A model generated the notes under the pieces. That model worked only from the letters and a program-made list of their open reading frames with translations. It was not told where the DNA came from and did no database searches. A stretch of DNA of 22,339 nucleotides from Desulfobacteraceae bacterium (GTDB taxonomy: Bacteria; Desulfobacterota; Desulfobacteria; Desulfobacterales; Desulfobacteraceae): contig PIVQ01000046.1 of NCBI GenBank assembly GCA_003354055.1, positions 1 through 22,339 on the forward strand. The letters run 5' to 3'. The translations under genes and the position numbers were made by a program. Positions 13,557-21,381 of this stretch are shown in pieces. The number at the start of each line of letters is the position of its first letter. The stretch's first letter is position 1.

Positions 13557-13586
13557 TTGACGTTTAGGATGGACTGTGAATAAAAT
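13557..13586 (+). promoter_or_regulatory. Promoter of the DMT permease gene, possibly giving a leaderless transcript
   Basis: TTGACG (13557-13562), 18-nt spacer, TAAAAT (13581-13586). The expected start of transcription falls at or next to the ATG at 13593. No ribosome site is present before the ATG. Confidence 0.5.
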
Positions 13587-13592
13587 CATTTT

Positions 13593-14459
13593 ATGAATTG
13601 GTTTTTTTATATTGTTTTGGCCATAGTCACTTATGGCGTGCTGAATTTTTTGTACAAACTGGCTGCACAAAAGGGTTTGCCTGGTGCTGCGTTGGTGAAT
13701 AAGTCGGCGATTACCGTTGTAGCTTTAGCAGCTGGTGCCGCTTGGCTTCTCGATTGTTCTTTTTCGAACTGGAAACAAATACTGTTTTTTGCGTTGTTTA
13801 ATTCGGCTTTTTTTGTGTTGGAATCCCTTTCTAAAGTAAAAGCGTTAACCTTTATTCCCACGTCGTATTATTTTAGTTTGTCCAATTTTAACCTTATTAT
13901 TGTGCTGGTGTTATCTGTCACTGTTTTAGGTGAACGACCCGATGTTTTTCAGTGGTGTGGTATTGGCGGTATTTTTGCGGTCATGGGTCTTTTGGCTATT
14001 GATTCGCAAAAATCAAAAATTAGTGTTTTATATCTCAAAAAGGGACTTTTTTATTTATTGCTCGCTGTATTGGGATTGGGATTGTCGGTCTTTGTGGGCA
14101 AACTGGCTTCCACTCGGGTTGATCGGGTTGTGTATATTTTATTTTCGTACATACTCACCACTGTATATACGTTTGCAGTTTCAAAAATAAGTCAAAAACG
14201 GCGAGAACCGGTAGACAACATTAAACGACAGTATACTTATGCCATGGGGTGTTTGATAGGCGTACTTAACTTTATTGGGTATTTTTGCTTGTTAAAAGCG
14301 TTTTCTCTGGGGCCGCTCAGCTTGGTGCAAAGCACGTTTTCGTTGGTTATGGTTATCCCGGTTTTATTATCCGTATTAATACTTAAAGAGGAATTCAGTC
14401 AAATAAAATTGCTGATGTTAGCTGTAGCGTGTGGTGCTGCAGTTTTGATTAATTTTTAA
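13593..14459 (+). CDS. EamA/DMT-superfamily transporter
   Basis: A 288-aa, ten-helix inner-membrane protein of the drug/metabolite transporter superfamily. The two five-helix halves are visible. The first starts MNWFFYIVLAIVTYGVLNFL and contains SYYFSLSNFNLIIVLVLSV with LGERP. The second starts KGLFYLLLAVLGLGLSVFVG and ends VIPVLLSVLILKEEFS before a last helix. These repeated 'LGE' and 'LKEE' texts at the fourth-fifth helix turn are typical. Members mostly export amino acids, nucleosides or drugs. The codon use is T-rich compared with the operon at 1-4704, a hint of foreign origin. It converges on the amidohydrolase gene, with a shared terminator hairpin between. Substrate unknown. Confidence 0.88.
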   Translation: MNWFFYIVLAIVTYGVLNFLYKLAAQKGLPGAALVNKSAITVVALAAGAAWLLDCSFSNWKQILFFALFNSAFFVLESLSKVKALTFIPTSYYFSLSNFNLIIVLVLSVTVLGERPDVFQWCGIGGIFAVMGLLAIDSQKSKISVLYLKKGLFYLLLAVLGLGLSVFVGKLASTRVDRVVYILFSYILTTVYTFAVSKISQKRREPVDNIKRQYTYAMGCLIGVLNFIGYFCLLKAFSLGPLSLVQSTFSLVMVIPVLLSVLILKEEFSQIKLLMLAVACGAAVLINF

Positions 14460-14486
14460 GCTATCTGCTGTGAAAGTGGCGTTATT

Positions 14487-14512
14487 CCTTCTCCCTACCG
14501 GGCAGGAGAAGG
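14487..14512. terminator. Hairpin between convergent genes
   Basis: CCTTCTCC, a 10-nt loop, GGAGAAGG. It lies in the 83-bp gap between the ends of the permease (plus) and amidohydrolase (minus) genes. T-runs are poor, so it may be a weak two-way terminator or an mRNA 3'-end stabiliser. Confidence 0.5.
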
Positions 14513-14542
14513 TTAGAATAAGAGTAAAAATTGACTCTTGGG

Positions 14543-15826
14543 CTATGTTTGTAGTGGCTTGCCGCTGATTTGAGTTCCCCCGACTATTACTTGGTTTACA
14601 TTTCGATCGTCACCACGAAACACCAGTGCGGCTAACAGATCTTCGATTTCTTCGGGTTCGTTTAATGGTGTTAGTTGTGCCGGCATTGTGGGTGATACAA
14701 CAATAAGGTCTGCTTCTTTGCCTTGCTCTATCGAACCGATTGTTTTTTGGAGTCCCAGTGCTTTTGCGCCACCAAGTGTTGCTAAGTTAAAGAGTTCGTG
14801 AATCGATAGCTGAGGTGAAACTTTAAGCGCATCTTCCATTACATTAAACATGGACATTCCTTTGCCACCCCCTAAATCACTGCCTAGTCCGCAGGGTATT
14901 TGATAGTCTGAAAACAACCCAAGATCGCATTGTTTCCCTCCGGCCAACAAATTTGCTCGTGGACAATGGGCAATGGCTGCGCCGGATTCGGCCAATAATT
15001 GGGGATCTTTGTTTTCTAAGTACACCCCGTGGGCCAATACCGTTTTGGGCGTTAATAGTCCCATTTCCAAATAGATTTCTGTGTCACTTTGTTTCCCGGG
15101 AAAAAGTTTCAACATGCTGGATAAACCCTCTTCATCTTCGGACAAGTGATTTTGAACTCTGCCATCAAATTCTTTTGCCGCCCACGCCATGCCTTCCATT
15201 AGGTCTGCAGATGCACAATACGCTGGTCGAACGGTAAAGCAATAACGGAGCCGGTCGTTTTCGGTGCGGTTCCAATGTTTCCAAAGACGAATAGAATCCG
15301 AAATGTTTTGTTTTGCTGGCCGCGAAAGTGGGTCTGGTAGATTTTGATCACCGGTATTCATTCCCATGATCACTCGCATACCTGACGTCTTTGCTAAGGT
15401 AAAAGCGATATCGGTGGCATTGTAAAAATAAGGGCCATGTGCACAAACGGTTGTGGTTCCGGTACTAATTAAATCGGCAAAAAAACGTTCCGCAGTGAAT
15501 GCCGCGTATGCGTCTTCTTGAAAGCGCAGTTCCAACGAGTAGATAACTTTTAGCCACGTCATCAGATCTGGTATCATTGTACACCAGTCATAGTGGCAGA
15601 CGTGCTGATGGCAATCAATTAGCCCAGGTAAAATTAATTTATCCGGCATATCAATGCGTTGTCTCTTTGGAAACTGTTGGACGATCTCAGCGTTGTGACC
15701 CATAGCCTCTATTTTTCCGGCGGCGTCGATTGCGATGGCACCATTTGGGATGTCCAGCCAATCTCCCTGGACTAACGGCGTATAAACTCGTCCACCAAGG
15801 ATGGTTCCTTTAATTGATGTCTTCAT
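14543..15826 (-). CDS. Guanine deaminase-like metal-dependent amidohydrolase
   Basis: A 427-aa member of the amidohydrolase superfamily, in the guanine deaminase/ATZ-TRZ branch. Metal ligands are visible: HQH (His73, His75) in PGLIDCHQHVCH, QNHLSEDEEG (His227, Glu230), LAHGVYL (His266) and GLGSDLGGG (Asp317). The segment SGAAIAHCPRANLLAG and the ending ATLGGAKALGLQKTIGSIEQ then GKEADLIVV match GuaD closely by eye. It should hydrolyse an amino or amide group on a small ring compound in the cytoplasm. The guanine substrate is only a suggestion, since the region after the HxH motif (CHYDW) differs from GuaD. It overlaps the GNAT gene by 4 nt (ATGA). Confidence 0.87.
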   Translation of the reverse strand: MKTSIKGTILGGRVYTPLVQGDWLDIPNGAIAIDAAGKIEAMGHNAEIVQQFPKRQRIDMPDKLILPGLIDCHQHVCHYDWCTMIPDLMTWLKVIYSLELRFQEDAYAAFTAERFFADLISTGTTTVCAHGPYFYNATDIAFTLAKTSGMRVIMGMNTGDQNLPDPLSRPAKQNISDSIRLWKHWNRTENDRLRYCFTVRPAYCASADLMEGMAWAAKEFDGRVQNHLSEDEEGLSSMLKLFPGKQSDTEIYLEMGLLTPKTVLAHGVYLENKDPQLLAESGAAIAHCPRANLLAGGKQCDLGLFSDYQIPCGLGSDLGGGKGMSMFNVMEDALKVSPQLSIHELFNLATLGGAKALGLQKTIGSIEQGKEADLIVVSPTMPAQLTPLNEPEEIEDLLAALVFRGDDRNVNQVIVGGTQISGKPLQT

Positions 15827-16485
15827 TGGTCTAACGAATTGATCATGGCCAGCCCATGGTCAGCGCTCTCGACATCAGATTCCATGCATTGGACGATGAT
15901 GCCCAGTGCTTTAAATCCCAATTGTTGGTACATGGCCACTACCGGTTCAAATACTTGACCGCTTAGCACCTGTCCCACATATGTATCTGCAGTAGCCCCG
16001 CGATTTTTCACTAAAAAGCTGGCCAAACCCGGAAGTCGGGTATCGGTCAACACCAGTTTTAATCCAAGCCGACGACCCAAGTTCAGTCTTCCTTGATTGA
16101 GCAATGTACCAATTTTTTTTCCCCGCGCGTCGGGATGCACACAAACCGACACAAAGTGTAGGCAATTGCCTGTGGGTGTATGAGTTTTACTGATCCAACC
16201 ATCTGCGCAAAGTTCTGACCAGGAGATGGGTTTTATATCCGAGGTAAAATTTATGATTTGACAAGTAGCCATTCCCACCAATCGATTGCCTATGAACGCC
16301 CCCAAACAACCTTTTCCAAAAGTATTCATTCTCTCACGTAGTTGAATCGCTGATGCTTGCACATCAACAGGCCATGACGCTTGCTCCAACTCCATAATGA
16401 TGGGAAGTTCGTTCTGTTCCAGTTGGCGTACCACTGGTGTAGTTAGTTGATCTTGTCCCTTTTTAGTTTCATTTATTGTTTCCAT
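15823..16485 (-). CDS. GNAT-family N-acetyltransferase
   Basis: A 220-aa acyl-CoA-dependent N-acyltransferase. The acetyl-CoA binding motif A is clear: FVSVCVHPDARGKKIGTLLN (~111-130), with RGKKIG as the pyrophosphate loop. The C-terminal part FEPVVAMYQQLGFKALGII matches the last strand-helix of the fold. The frame is open to 16605, but that portion runs into the family 2 MITE. I choose the ATG at 16485, preceded by a G-rich GGGGGGGAGG that ends at the start codon. This is an unusual ribosome site with little spacing for the AGG part. The stop overlaps the amidohydrolase start, so the pair is coupled. It might acetylate the amidohydrolase substrate or product. Confidence 0.87.
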   Translation of the reverse strand: METINETKKGQDQLTTPVVRQLEQNELPIIMELEQASWPVDVQASAIQLRERMNTFGKGCLGAFIGNRLVGMATCQIINFTSDIKPISWSELCADGWISKTHTPTGNCLHFVSVCVHPDARGKKIGTLLNQGRLNLGRRLGLKLVLTDTRLPGLASFLVKNRGATADTYVGQVLSGQVFEPVVAMYQQLGFKALGIIVQCMESDVESADHGLAMINSLDQ

Positions 16486-16538
16486 CCTCCCCCCCCATGT
16501 AAAAATACCGTGTGTAGAGTTTACTTCTCTGTAAACGC

Positions 16539-16657
16539 TTAAGCCCGGTCTCAAATTAAAACCACCCAGGTAGTTGGCGTGGCATTCCAATCCACAGCCA
16601 CTCACCTGGGATGGTTAATTTTGTACCGAAAGATTTAATTTTGACGCCACGCCTTAA
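16539..16657. mobile_element. MITE-like element, family 2, copy B
   Basis: About 119 bp, matching copy A (12558-12675) at both ends and in its subterminal CCCAGGTAGTTGGCGTGGCA. The left end reads AGCCCGGTCTCAAATTAAAA and the complement of the right end GGCGTGGCGTCAAAATTAAA. TTA flanks both sides. It fills most of the gap between the bicupin stop (16661-16663) and the GNAT start. It may split an ancestral operon or carry the promoter for the last two genes. Confidence 0.7.
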
Positions 16658-16660
16658 GCC

Positions 16661-17533
16661 TCACCCTTTGTGAAGGATTGTATTTGTGGGGATGGGCGCG
16701 TTTACAAAGGGCATGTACACGTCTTCGGTACCGGTGTTTATCGTATAGTTGGTCAAATGATGTGAATGAATTGCGTCCCCTTTTTTAAACGGCGCACTGT
16801 GACATTGCCCCCCTTGAAGATAAAACATGGTACCATGGCCAGAGGCGATATAAAACAAATCCTCTTCTCCAGCCTCTATGGGATGGGTGTGCCACTGAGA
16901 GCCTTGCCCCGTTTTTTCTAAGGCAATGCCAAATCTTGCCCTTTTACAACCCACATTATGGGGAAACAATAATTGCCGATTCATGATACCCCGATTACCA
17001 AACTTAACTTCAGCCACATCCTGGGTTCGCACCAACTGGGGCGGTGTTAATGAAGGCAAATCCGCAAAGATGTGTTCAGTTGTTTTATTACGAGAAAAGT
17101 AACGATTTGTTTCCGGAAGAGGCGAGATCGAAAACAAAACCAACAGGGGCACACTATTCGGGTTTTTTAAACAATGGGTTAAGTGCCCGGTAAGGACTCC
17201 ATCGCCAGAATTCAATTCAATGGCATGTTCCACTCCTCCCTGTTTATAGTTTAAAGTTCCCTGACCCTCCAAAACATACAGATATTCTTCCTCTTGGGTT
17301 TCACAGGGATGTGTGTGCCATGGAGAGCAGTCTCCCGACTGGGCCAAAAACAGTCCCATATTAATATTTTTGCATCCGGCGTTTTTTTCTGTCAGCAAGT
17401 ATTTTACTTTTCCACCGCCACCTGGAATCACCTCCCATTCCAGATCAGCGGCATGCACGATAGTCGGCGAGGCTAAGATTGGATCGTCGACAGGCAACGG
17501 ACTCAAATTTGGAAAATTCCCTTTTTTCATCAT
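16661..17533 (-). CDS. Bicupin-fold protein
   Basis: A 290-aa protein with two cupin domains. Each has its metal motif: SPWHTHPCETQEEEYLYVLEG (from about residue 71; His73, His75) and SQWHTHPIEAGEEDLFYIASG (from about 213; His215, His217). The later Gly-His text of each domain is GVLTGHLTH and AIHSHHLTN. Bicupins include dioxygenases, ureidoglycine aminohydrolase and oxalate decarboxylase; no signature settles which. AAGGA 6 nt before the first of two adjacent ATGs supports 17533 as the start; 17530 is possible. It lies 38 nt after the cyclase-family gene in the same direction, so the two probably act in one pathway. Confidence 0.85.
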   Translation of the reverse strand: MMKKGNFPNLSPLPVDDPILASPTIVHAADLEWEVIPGGGGKVKYLLTEKNAGCKNINMGLFLAQSGDCSPWHTHPCETQEEEYLYVLEGQGTLNYKQGGVEHAIELNSGDGVLTGHLTHCLKNPNSVPLLVLFSISPLPETNRYFSRNKTTEHIFADLPSLTPPQLVRTQDVAEVKFGNRGIMNRQLLFPHNVGCKRARFGIALEKTGQGSQWHTHPIEAGEEDLFYIASGHGTMFYLQGGQCHSAPFKKGDAIHSHHLTNYTINTGTEDVYMPFVNAPIPTNTILHKG

Positions 17534-17571
17534 TATGATTCCTTTCCTCTCAAACAGATGAGACAAAAATT

Positions 17572-18402
17572 CTATTCATGTATATCCCCTGGCACCGCCG
17601 CAACAATGCGACACATGGAAGATTCCAACTCAATGCCCTTTAATGGAAAACATCCAATCCACGCACGACGATTGCTCAATCTATCGATATCGCCACCTAA
17701 ATTTTCGGCATGAACAATTCGCTTGGGAAACAGTTTTAAATGCATGACCTGGTAGTAATCGTCCGGAGGAAAATAGTCATCCCAACTCTGTGCATTCCAC
17801 TTTTGTTTTAGATGCTCCTCTGCCGCTTTAAAAAGATCGGGATGTTGATGCCGAATAATTGTGTTCATCGGATGATCTGCACTGCCGCAATCCACGCCAA
17901 TCCACTTAAGCTCCCGCTCGATGGCCCAATTATGAAAATCTTTGCCCGGGCCGGGGTGTTTTACAAAATAACGAATTTCATCAGCTTCAGGTTGATCCCA
18001 ACTATACCGATGGTATCCGGTGCGTACAATCAGAATATCCCCTTTTTTCACAGTCACTCTCTCCGTAATCATCTCAGGAGTATACAAATCATAATCACAC
18101 AGTACACCGCTCAAATCCACAACGACACCTTCGCCCACCCATTCGTTTAGCGGCACTTTTCCAATGGGGCGTCCAGCGGGGTAAAAATGAATTTCGCCAT
18201 CCATGTGCGTTCCCACATGATTACTGGTAGTCATAATTTGTCCATTGGCGCCCTGCCCTTGATGGGCCCCCGCAATTCGTTTAAAATACTGAAGTCCAAG
18301 CGGCATATAACTTGGCCACGGCGGCGTATGAATACTCAAATCTTGAGTCAAGTCATACAATATCAGATCACTCATAAACTTAAAAAAATCCGCTTCGTTC
18401 AT
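17572..18402 (-). CDS. Cyclase-family hydrolase (kynurenine formamidase-like fold)
   Basis: A 276-aa member of the metal-dependent 'cyclase' family (PF04199 type), which includes kynurenine formamidase and isatin hydrolase. The signature NHVGTHMDGEIHF (His62, His66, Asp68, His72) holds the metal ligands. The start, LILYDLTQDLSIHTPPWPSY, is typical. Later GDILIVRTGYHRY, WIGVDCGSADHP and HAENLGGDID complete the family pattern. It should open an amide or lactam-type bond. GGAG lies 9 nt before the ATG, the strongest ribosome site of the island. It is the first gene of the minus-strand run to the amidohydrolase, so the cluster looks like a degradation route for a small cyclic nitrogen compound. 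Confidence 0.88.
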   Translation of the reverse strand: MNEADFFKFMSDLILYDLTQDLSIHTPPWPSYMPLGLQYFKRIAGAHQGQGANGQIMTTSNHVGTHMDGEIHFYPAGRPIGKVPLNEWVGEGVVVDLSGVLCDYDLYTPEMITERVTVKKGDILIVRTGYHRYSWDQPEADEIRYFVKHPGPGKDFHNWAIERELKWIGVDCGSADHPMNTIIRHQHPDLFKAAEEHLKQKWNAQSWDDYFPPDDYYQVMHLKLFPKRIVHAENLGGDIDRLSNRRAWIGCFPLKGIELESSMCRIVAAVPGDIHE

Positions 18403-18925
18403 TTTAATTCACTCCTCAACTAATATTGTGAAATATTTGCCATTTTGAACGGTATGAGCTCAGTGCCTATTTCTCCACTCGGTTTGATAATTGGTAAATG
18501 TTGTTCCTTTAGAGATATAAGGAATCGTTACAAAATAACTTACCCTAAATTCTTTCCAAAACCCCTTAAAAGACAGGGGATTTTGAAAACAAAAGGTTAA
18601 GTACTTTTGAAGCCGATCCTAAGTAGTTGACCGAGTCCAGATATCTTTCATAAGTTGATAACGAACCGTATATTATGTGAATATGAAGGATATACGATGC
18701 TGATATTTTCTTTATATCTGCCAAATGTCATACCAGTATTCAGTAAACGTGTAAAGGGACTCTATGATGAATTTGTGTTTCGGTAAATTGACCTCTTGGA
18801 AGTTATGCATAACTTGCTTGATAGTGGATTCAATTTATAACGAGCCACGATCTATCCTTATTCGTTAGGCAGTAGTACCGAAAACCCGTGCTTGGACGAG
18901 AATTTACCCATATGCCTCCTCCTCA
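18403..18925. other. Gene-free stretch with MITE copy 3 and scar sequences
   Basis: No gene is supported. A 29-codon plus frame at 18697-18786 (MLIFSLYLPNVIPVFSKRVK...) is the best candidate and resembles nothing known to me. The stretch contains the family 1 element and ends in CCATATGCCTCCTCCTCA (18908-18925), shared with the edge of repeat Y. It separates the island from the chemotaxis gene. Confidence 0.5.
18518..18622. mobile_element. MITE-like element, family 1, copy 3
   Basis: About 105 bp. The left end (GGAATCGTTACAAAATAACT) is identical to copy 1 over 20 nt. The right end reads GAAGCCGATCC. The flanks are TAA on both sides, where copies 1 and 2 have TTA. This supports a real 3-bp target duplication rather than element sequence. 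The middle is shorter and diverged, with the ends still complementary. Confidence 0.7.
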
Positions 18926-21064
18926 TTATTGCACCTTAAACTGATTCACTGTCTTTTTAAGCTCTTCAGACAAATGACTCAATTCATCTGCACTGCCTTT
19001 GATATGAGAAATAGTGCCGGACATCTGGCTTGATGCCTGGTTCACATCTGCTATATCCAGCGCTATTTTACTGGCAACACTTGAAGTCTGTGTCACGTTT
19101 AAAGTGACTTCCTGAATCCCGCAAGCCGCCTGGCTAACGTTGTTGGCAATTTCCTTAGTGGTCACGGACTGTTCCTCGACTGCTCCGGCGACATTGTCGA
19201 TCATGTCGTTTACATCTGTGATGGCAACTGTAATCTCCTCAATTTCAGAAACGGTTTCCTGTGTAGACCCTTGAATGTTCTCGATCTTATTTTTAATTTC
19301 CAGTGTTGCCTTTGCAGTTTGTTGTGCCAGGTTTTTTATTTCACCAGCCACGACAGCAAAGCCACTGCCGGCTTCTCCTGCCCGGGCGGCCTCAATGGTG
19401 GCGTTTAATGCAAGCAGGTTGGTCTGTTCTGAAATATCATTTATGGTTTCTACCACCTTTCCAATCTCCCGGGCAGATTTGCTTAAGTTCCCAATATTTT
19501 CAGATGCTTTCTTTGTTCGGGAGACTGTCTGATTACTTGTGACACGAGTTTTTTCAGTATTTTGTGCAATGTCACCGATGGTTGCTGTCATCTCTTCTGT
19601 TGCGGCAGAAACCATGCTGATATTTGTTGAAGATTGTTCAGCGGCGGAGGCGACCGATGCCATATTGGAACTCATTTCCTCGGCTGCTGCTGCAACTGTA
19701 TTGGATTTATCAGACATTGTATCGGCACTTTCCGACATCTCTTTTGCAATGGTTAATAGTTGACTTGAAGCGTTGTTAAGCTTTTCAGAATTTTTTGCAA
19801 TACCCAAAATCATACCCGTAAGTTTGTCAACAAACATATTGAACCATTTACCTAATCTGCCCATTTCATTTTGTGCGGAATCATCGAGCTTAAGTGTGAG
19901 GTCCCCTTCTCCTCTGGCAATATCTTTTAACATTACAATAGCCCGGTTAATGGGGCGTGTAATAAACCCGGAAACAATAATCCCCACGGCAAGGGCTAGG
20001 ACAAGGGCAATAACCATAAAGACGACCTGTATATACTGCCACCGGCTGATAAGTCCTGTACTTGATGCCATTGTTTGTGCAACCGTTGAATTCAGCTGCT
20101 GACCATCTGCCAGCATATTGTTTTCAACAGTATTCATAAACAAAGCGATGTTGCCGGATTTCTGACTGAATTCGTCCAAAGCTTTGATTTCAGCTCTCTT
20201 TGCCTCAATCATCTGCTCAAAAGAACTGGATAATTCGTGTAGCAGTTCAATAATATCCTTTGTTGTCCGGTCTTCAGGCAGTTCGATAAGCTCACTGTTA
20301 ATCCTGCCCTTTAAAAAATTGATCTCATCTTCTGCTTTTTGCAGAGCAGGCTCATCACGGGCAGTGACAATATTGTTTACCACAACCAATTGCCTGTTGG
20401 CCTTTGACTGGACAGAAATCGCTGCCCGTACTGATGAAATAGACATGCCGGATATCATAACCATTTCATCCATCATGTCTCTGATGCCTGCCTTTGCAAG
20501 AACGGCGTTACTATCGGTTGCATGCGATGCCTGATGCTTCAACACCTTGACGAAAGCCAAGTCTATGGAATCGATTTGCTTTTCAATAGCTGCAATAGAG
20601 CTATCCTCAGAAGTACTAACCGATTCAACAGTGTGCTTGGTGATTTTTTCCAAAGTTACAATATTTTTTCCCAACAAATCATATAGCTCCTTTAATGCTG
20701 ATATCTGATTCTGTCTATATTCAATCAGTTCTTCTGTTGATAGATAAATCTGAAGAATGGCATTGTTTGCAGGATCGGTCTCATTTCTCATACCAGAGAA
20801 ATCGGACTTGATTTGGTGTAGCTCCTCCATAGTCTCAGCATCAGAGATTTGGATAATAATTTTTCGAAGAGGGATAAGTTGCTGTATCTGCATGTTTTGC
20901 AGATTAATATTCTGAGTTATATCTGAAGTGGTTTCCGTCATGGTGGTCATGATCTGGGACAACGAAAATACGCCTGCTCCCCCTGAAAGCCCGGTGAGGA
21001 ATGCACATGACAGGAATCCACAGATAAGCTGTGCTCTTAATGACGTTTTAGACAATAAATTCAT
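18926..21064 (-). CDS. Methyl-accepting chemotaxis protein
   Basis: A 712-aa transmembrane chemoreceptor. It has an N-terminal membrane helix (~14-35) and a long, all-helical ligand region (~40-335). A second membrane helix follows ([20 protein letters not shown]), then a HAMP domain ([20 protein letters not shown] onwards). The coiled-coil signalling domain carries the near-invariant tip [20 protein letters not shown] then [18 protein letters not shown], which contacts CheA and CheW. Methylation-region Glu/Gln pairs are present. It lacks a CheR-binding pentapeptide at the end (FKVQ). AAGGTG lies about 11 nt upstream of the ATG. No che genes are adjacent, so it is an orphan receptor; its ligand is unknown. 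Confidence 0.95.
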   Translation of the reverse strand: MNLLSKTSLRAQLICGFLSCAFLTGLSGGAGVFSLSQIMTTMTETTSDITQNINLQNMQIQQLIPLRKIIIQISDAETMEELHQIKSDFSGMRNETDPANNAILQIYLSTEELIEYRQNQISALKELYDLLGKNIVTLEKITKHTVESVSTSEDSSIAAIEKQIDSIDLAFVKVLKHQASHATDSNAVLAKAGIRDMMDEMVMISGMSISSVRAAISVQSKANRQLVVVNNIVTARDEPALQKAEDEINFLKGRINSELIELPEDRTTKDIIELLHELSSSFEQMIEAKRAEIKALDEFSQKSGNIALFMNTVENNMLADGQQLNSTVAQTMASSTGLISRWQYIQVVFMVIALVLALAVGIIVSGFITRPINRAIVMLKDIARGEGDLTLKLDDSAQNEMGRLGKWFNMFVDKLTGMILGIAKNSEKLNNASSQLLTIAKEMSESADTMSDKSNTVAAAAEEMSSNMASVASAAEQSSTNISMVSAATEEMTATIGDIAQNTEKTRVTSNQTVSRTKKASENIGNLSKSAREIGKVVETINDISEQTNLLALNATIEAARAGEAGSGFAVVAGEIKNLAQQTAKATLEIKNKIENIQGSTQETVSEIEEITVAITDVNDMIDNVAGAVEEQSVTTKEIANNVSQAACGIQEVTLNVTQTSSVASKIALDIADVNQASSQMSGTISHIKGSADELSHLSEELKKTVNQFKVQ

Positions 21065-21110
21065 AATCTATGTTCACCTTGATATATTAATTTAGTCAAA
21101 TCCTGCATTA

Positions 21111-21174
21111 CCATGGCAAGATATGTGCCGGAGGCTTTATCTTCTCTTGTAGCAAAGCCAGAAGCACGCCATGG
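21111..21174 (-). promoter_or_regulatory. Nested hairpin in the leader of the chemotaxis gene
   Basis: Three nested stems, given on the plus strand: CCATGGC/GCCATGG (21111-21117, 21168-21174), GTGC/GCAC (21125-21128, 21164-21167) and GGCTTT/AAAGCC (21133-21138, 21154-21159). Together they form a 64-nt imperfect hairpin 46 nt before the chemoreceptor ATG. It does not match the c-di-GMP-I riboswitch core I know. It could be a control element on either strand. Confidence 0.45.
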
Positions 21175-21307
21175 CAGGTGCTATTTGCATGGTTTGGCCA
21201 CGAATTGAAAAATCCATCATATTAATCATGTGTTCAAATATTGTTAACAAAGTATTAAGGTGTTAACGAGAGACTACCATTTGGCCATTACTACATTTTT
21301 TTACAAT

Positions 21308-21324
21308 CAGCGCCACTGGCGCTG
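21308..21324. promoter_or_regulatory. Short perfect hairpin upstream of the promoter at 21327
   Basis: CAGCGCC-ACT-GGCGCTG, 7-bp arms and a 3-nt loop, 2 nt before the -35 box. It may be an operator or part of a terminator. The T-run is not adjacent, which argues against a terminator. Confidence 0.4.
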
Positions 21325-21326
21325 CA

Positions 21327-21354
21327 TTGACATTTTTTCCCAGGTGCTTATTTT
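21327..21354 (+). promoter_or_regulatory. Promoter of the gene at 21382
   Basis: TTGACA (21327-21332), 16-nt spacer, TATTTT (21349-21354). Transcription would start near 21361, leaving a ~21-nt leader with AAGGAGG before the ATG. Confidence 0.5.
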
Positions 21355-21381
21355 TGTCTATTCTTATTAAGGAGGAATGCA

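Noticed and set aside
13378..13560. A 60-codon plus-strand frame after the transglutaminase-like gene
   Set aside because: It crosses the radical SAM scar, the deleted MITE and the hairpin; no ribosome site and no protein-like pattern.
21090..21185. c-di-GMP-I (GEMM) riboswitch before the chemoreceptor
   Set aside because: The minus strand has an AAAGCCTCCGGC stretch like part of GEMM, but the GGGCAAACC, GACGCAAAGCC and GGTAGC...GTTACC core parts are missing.
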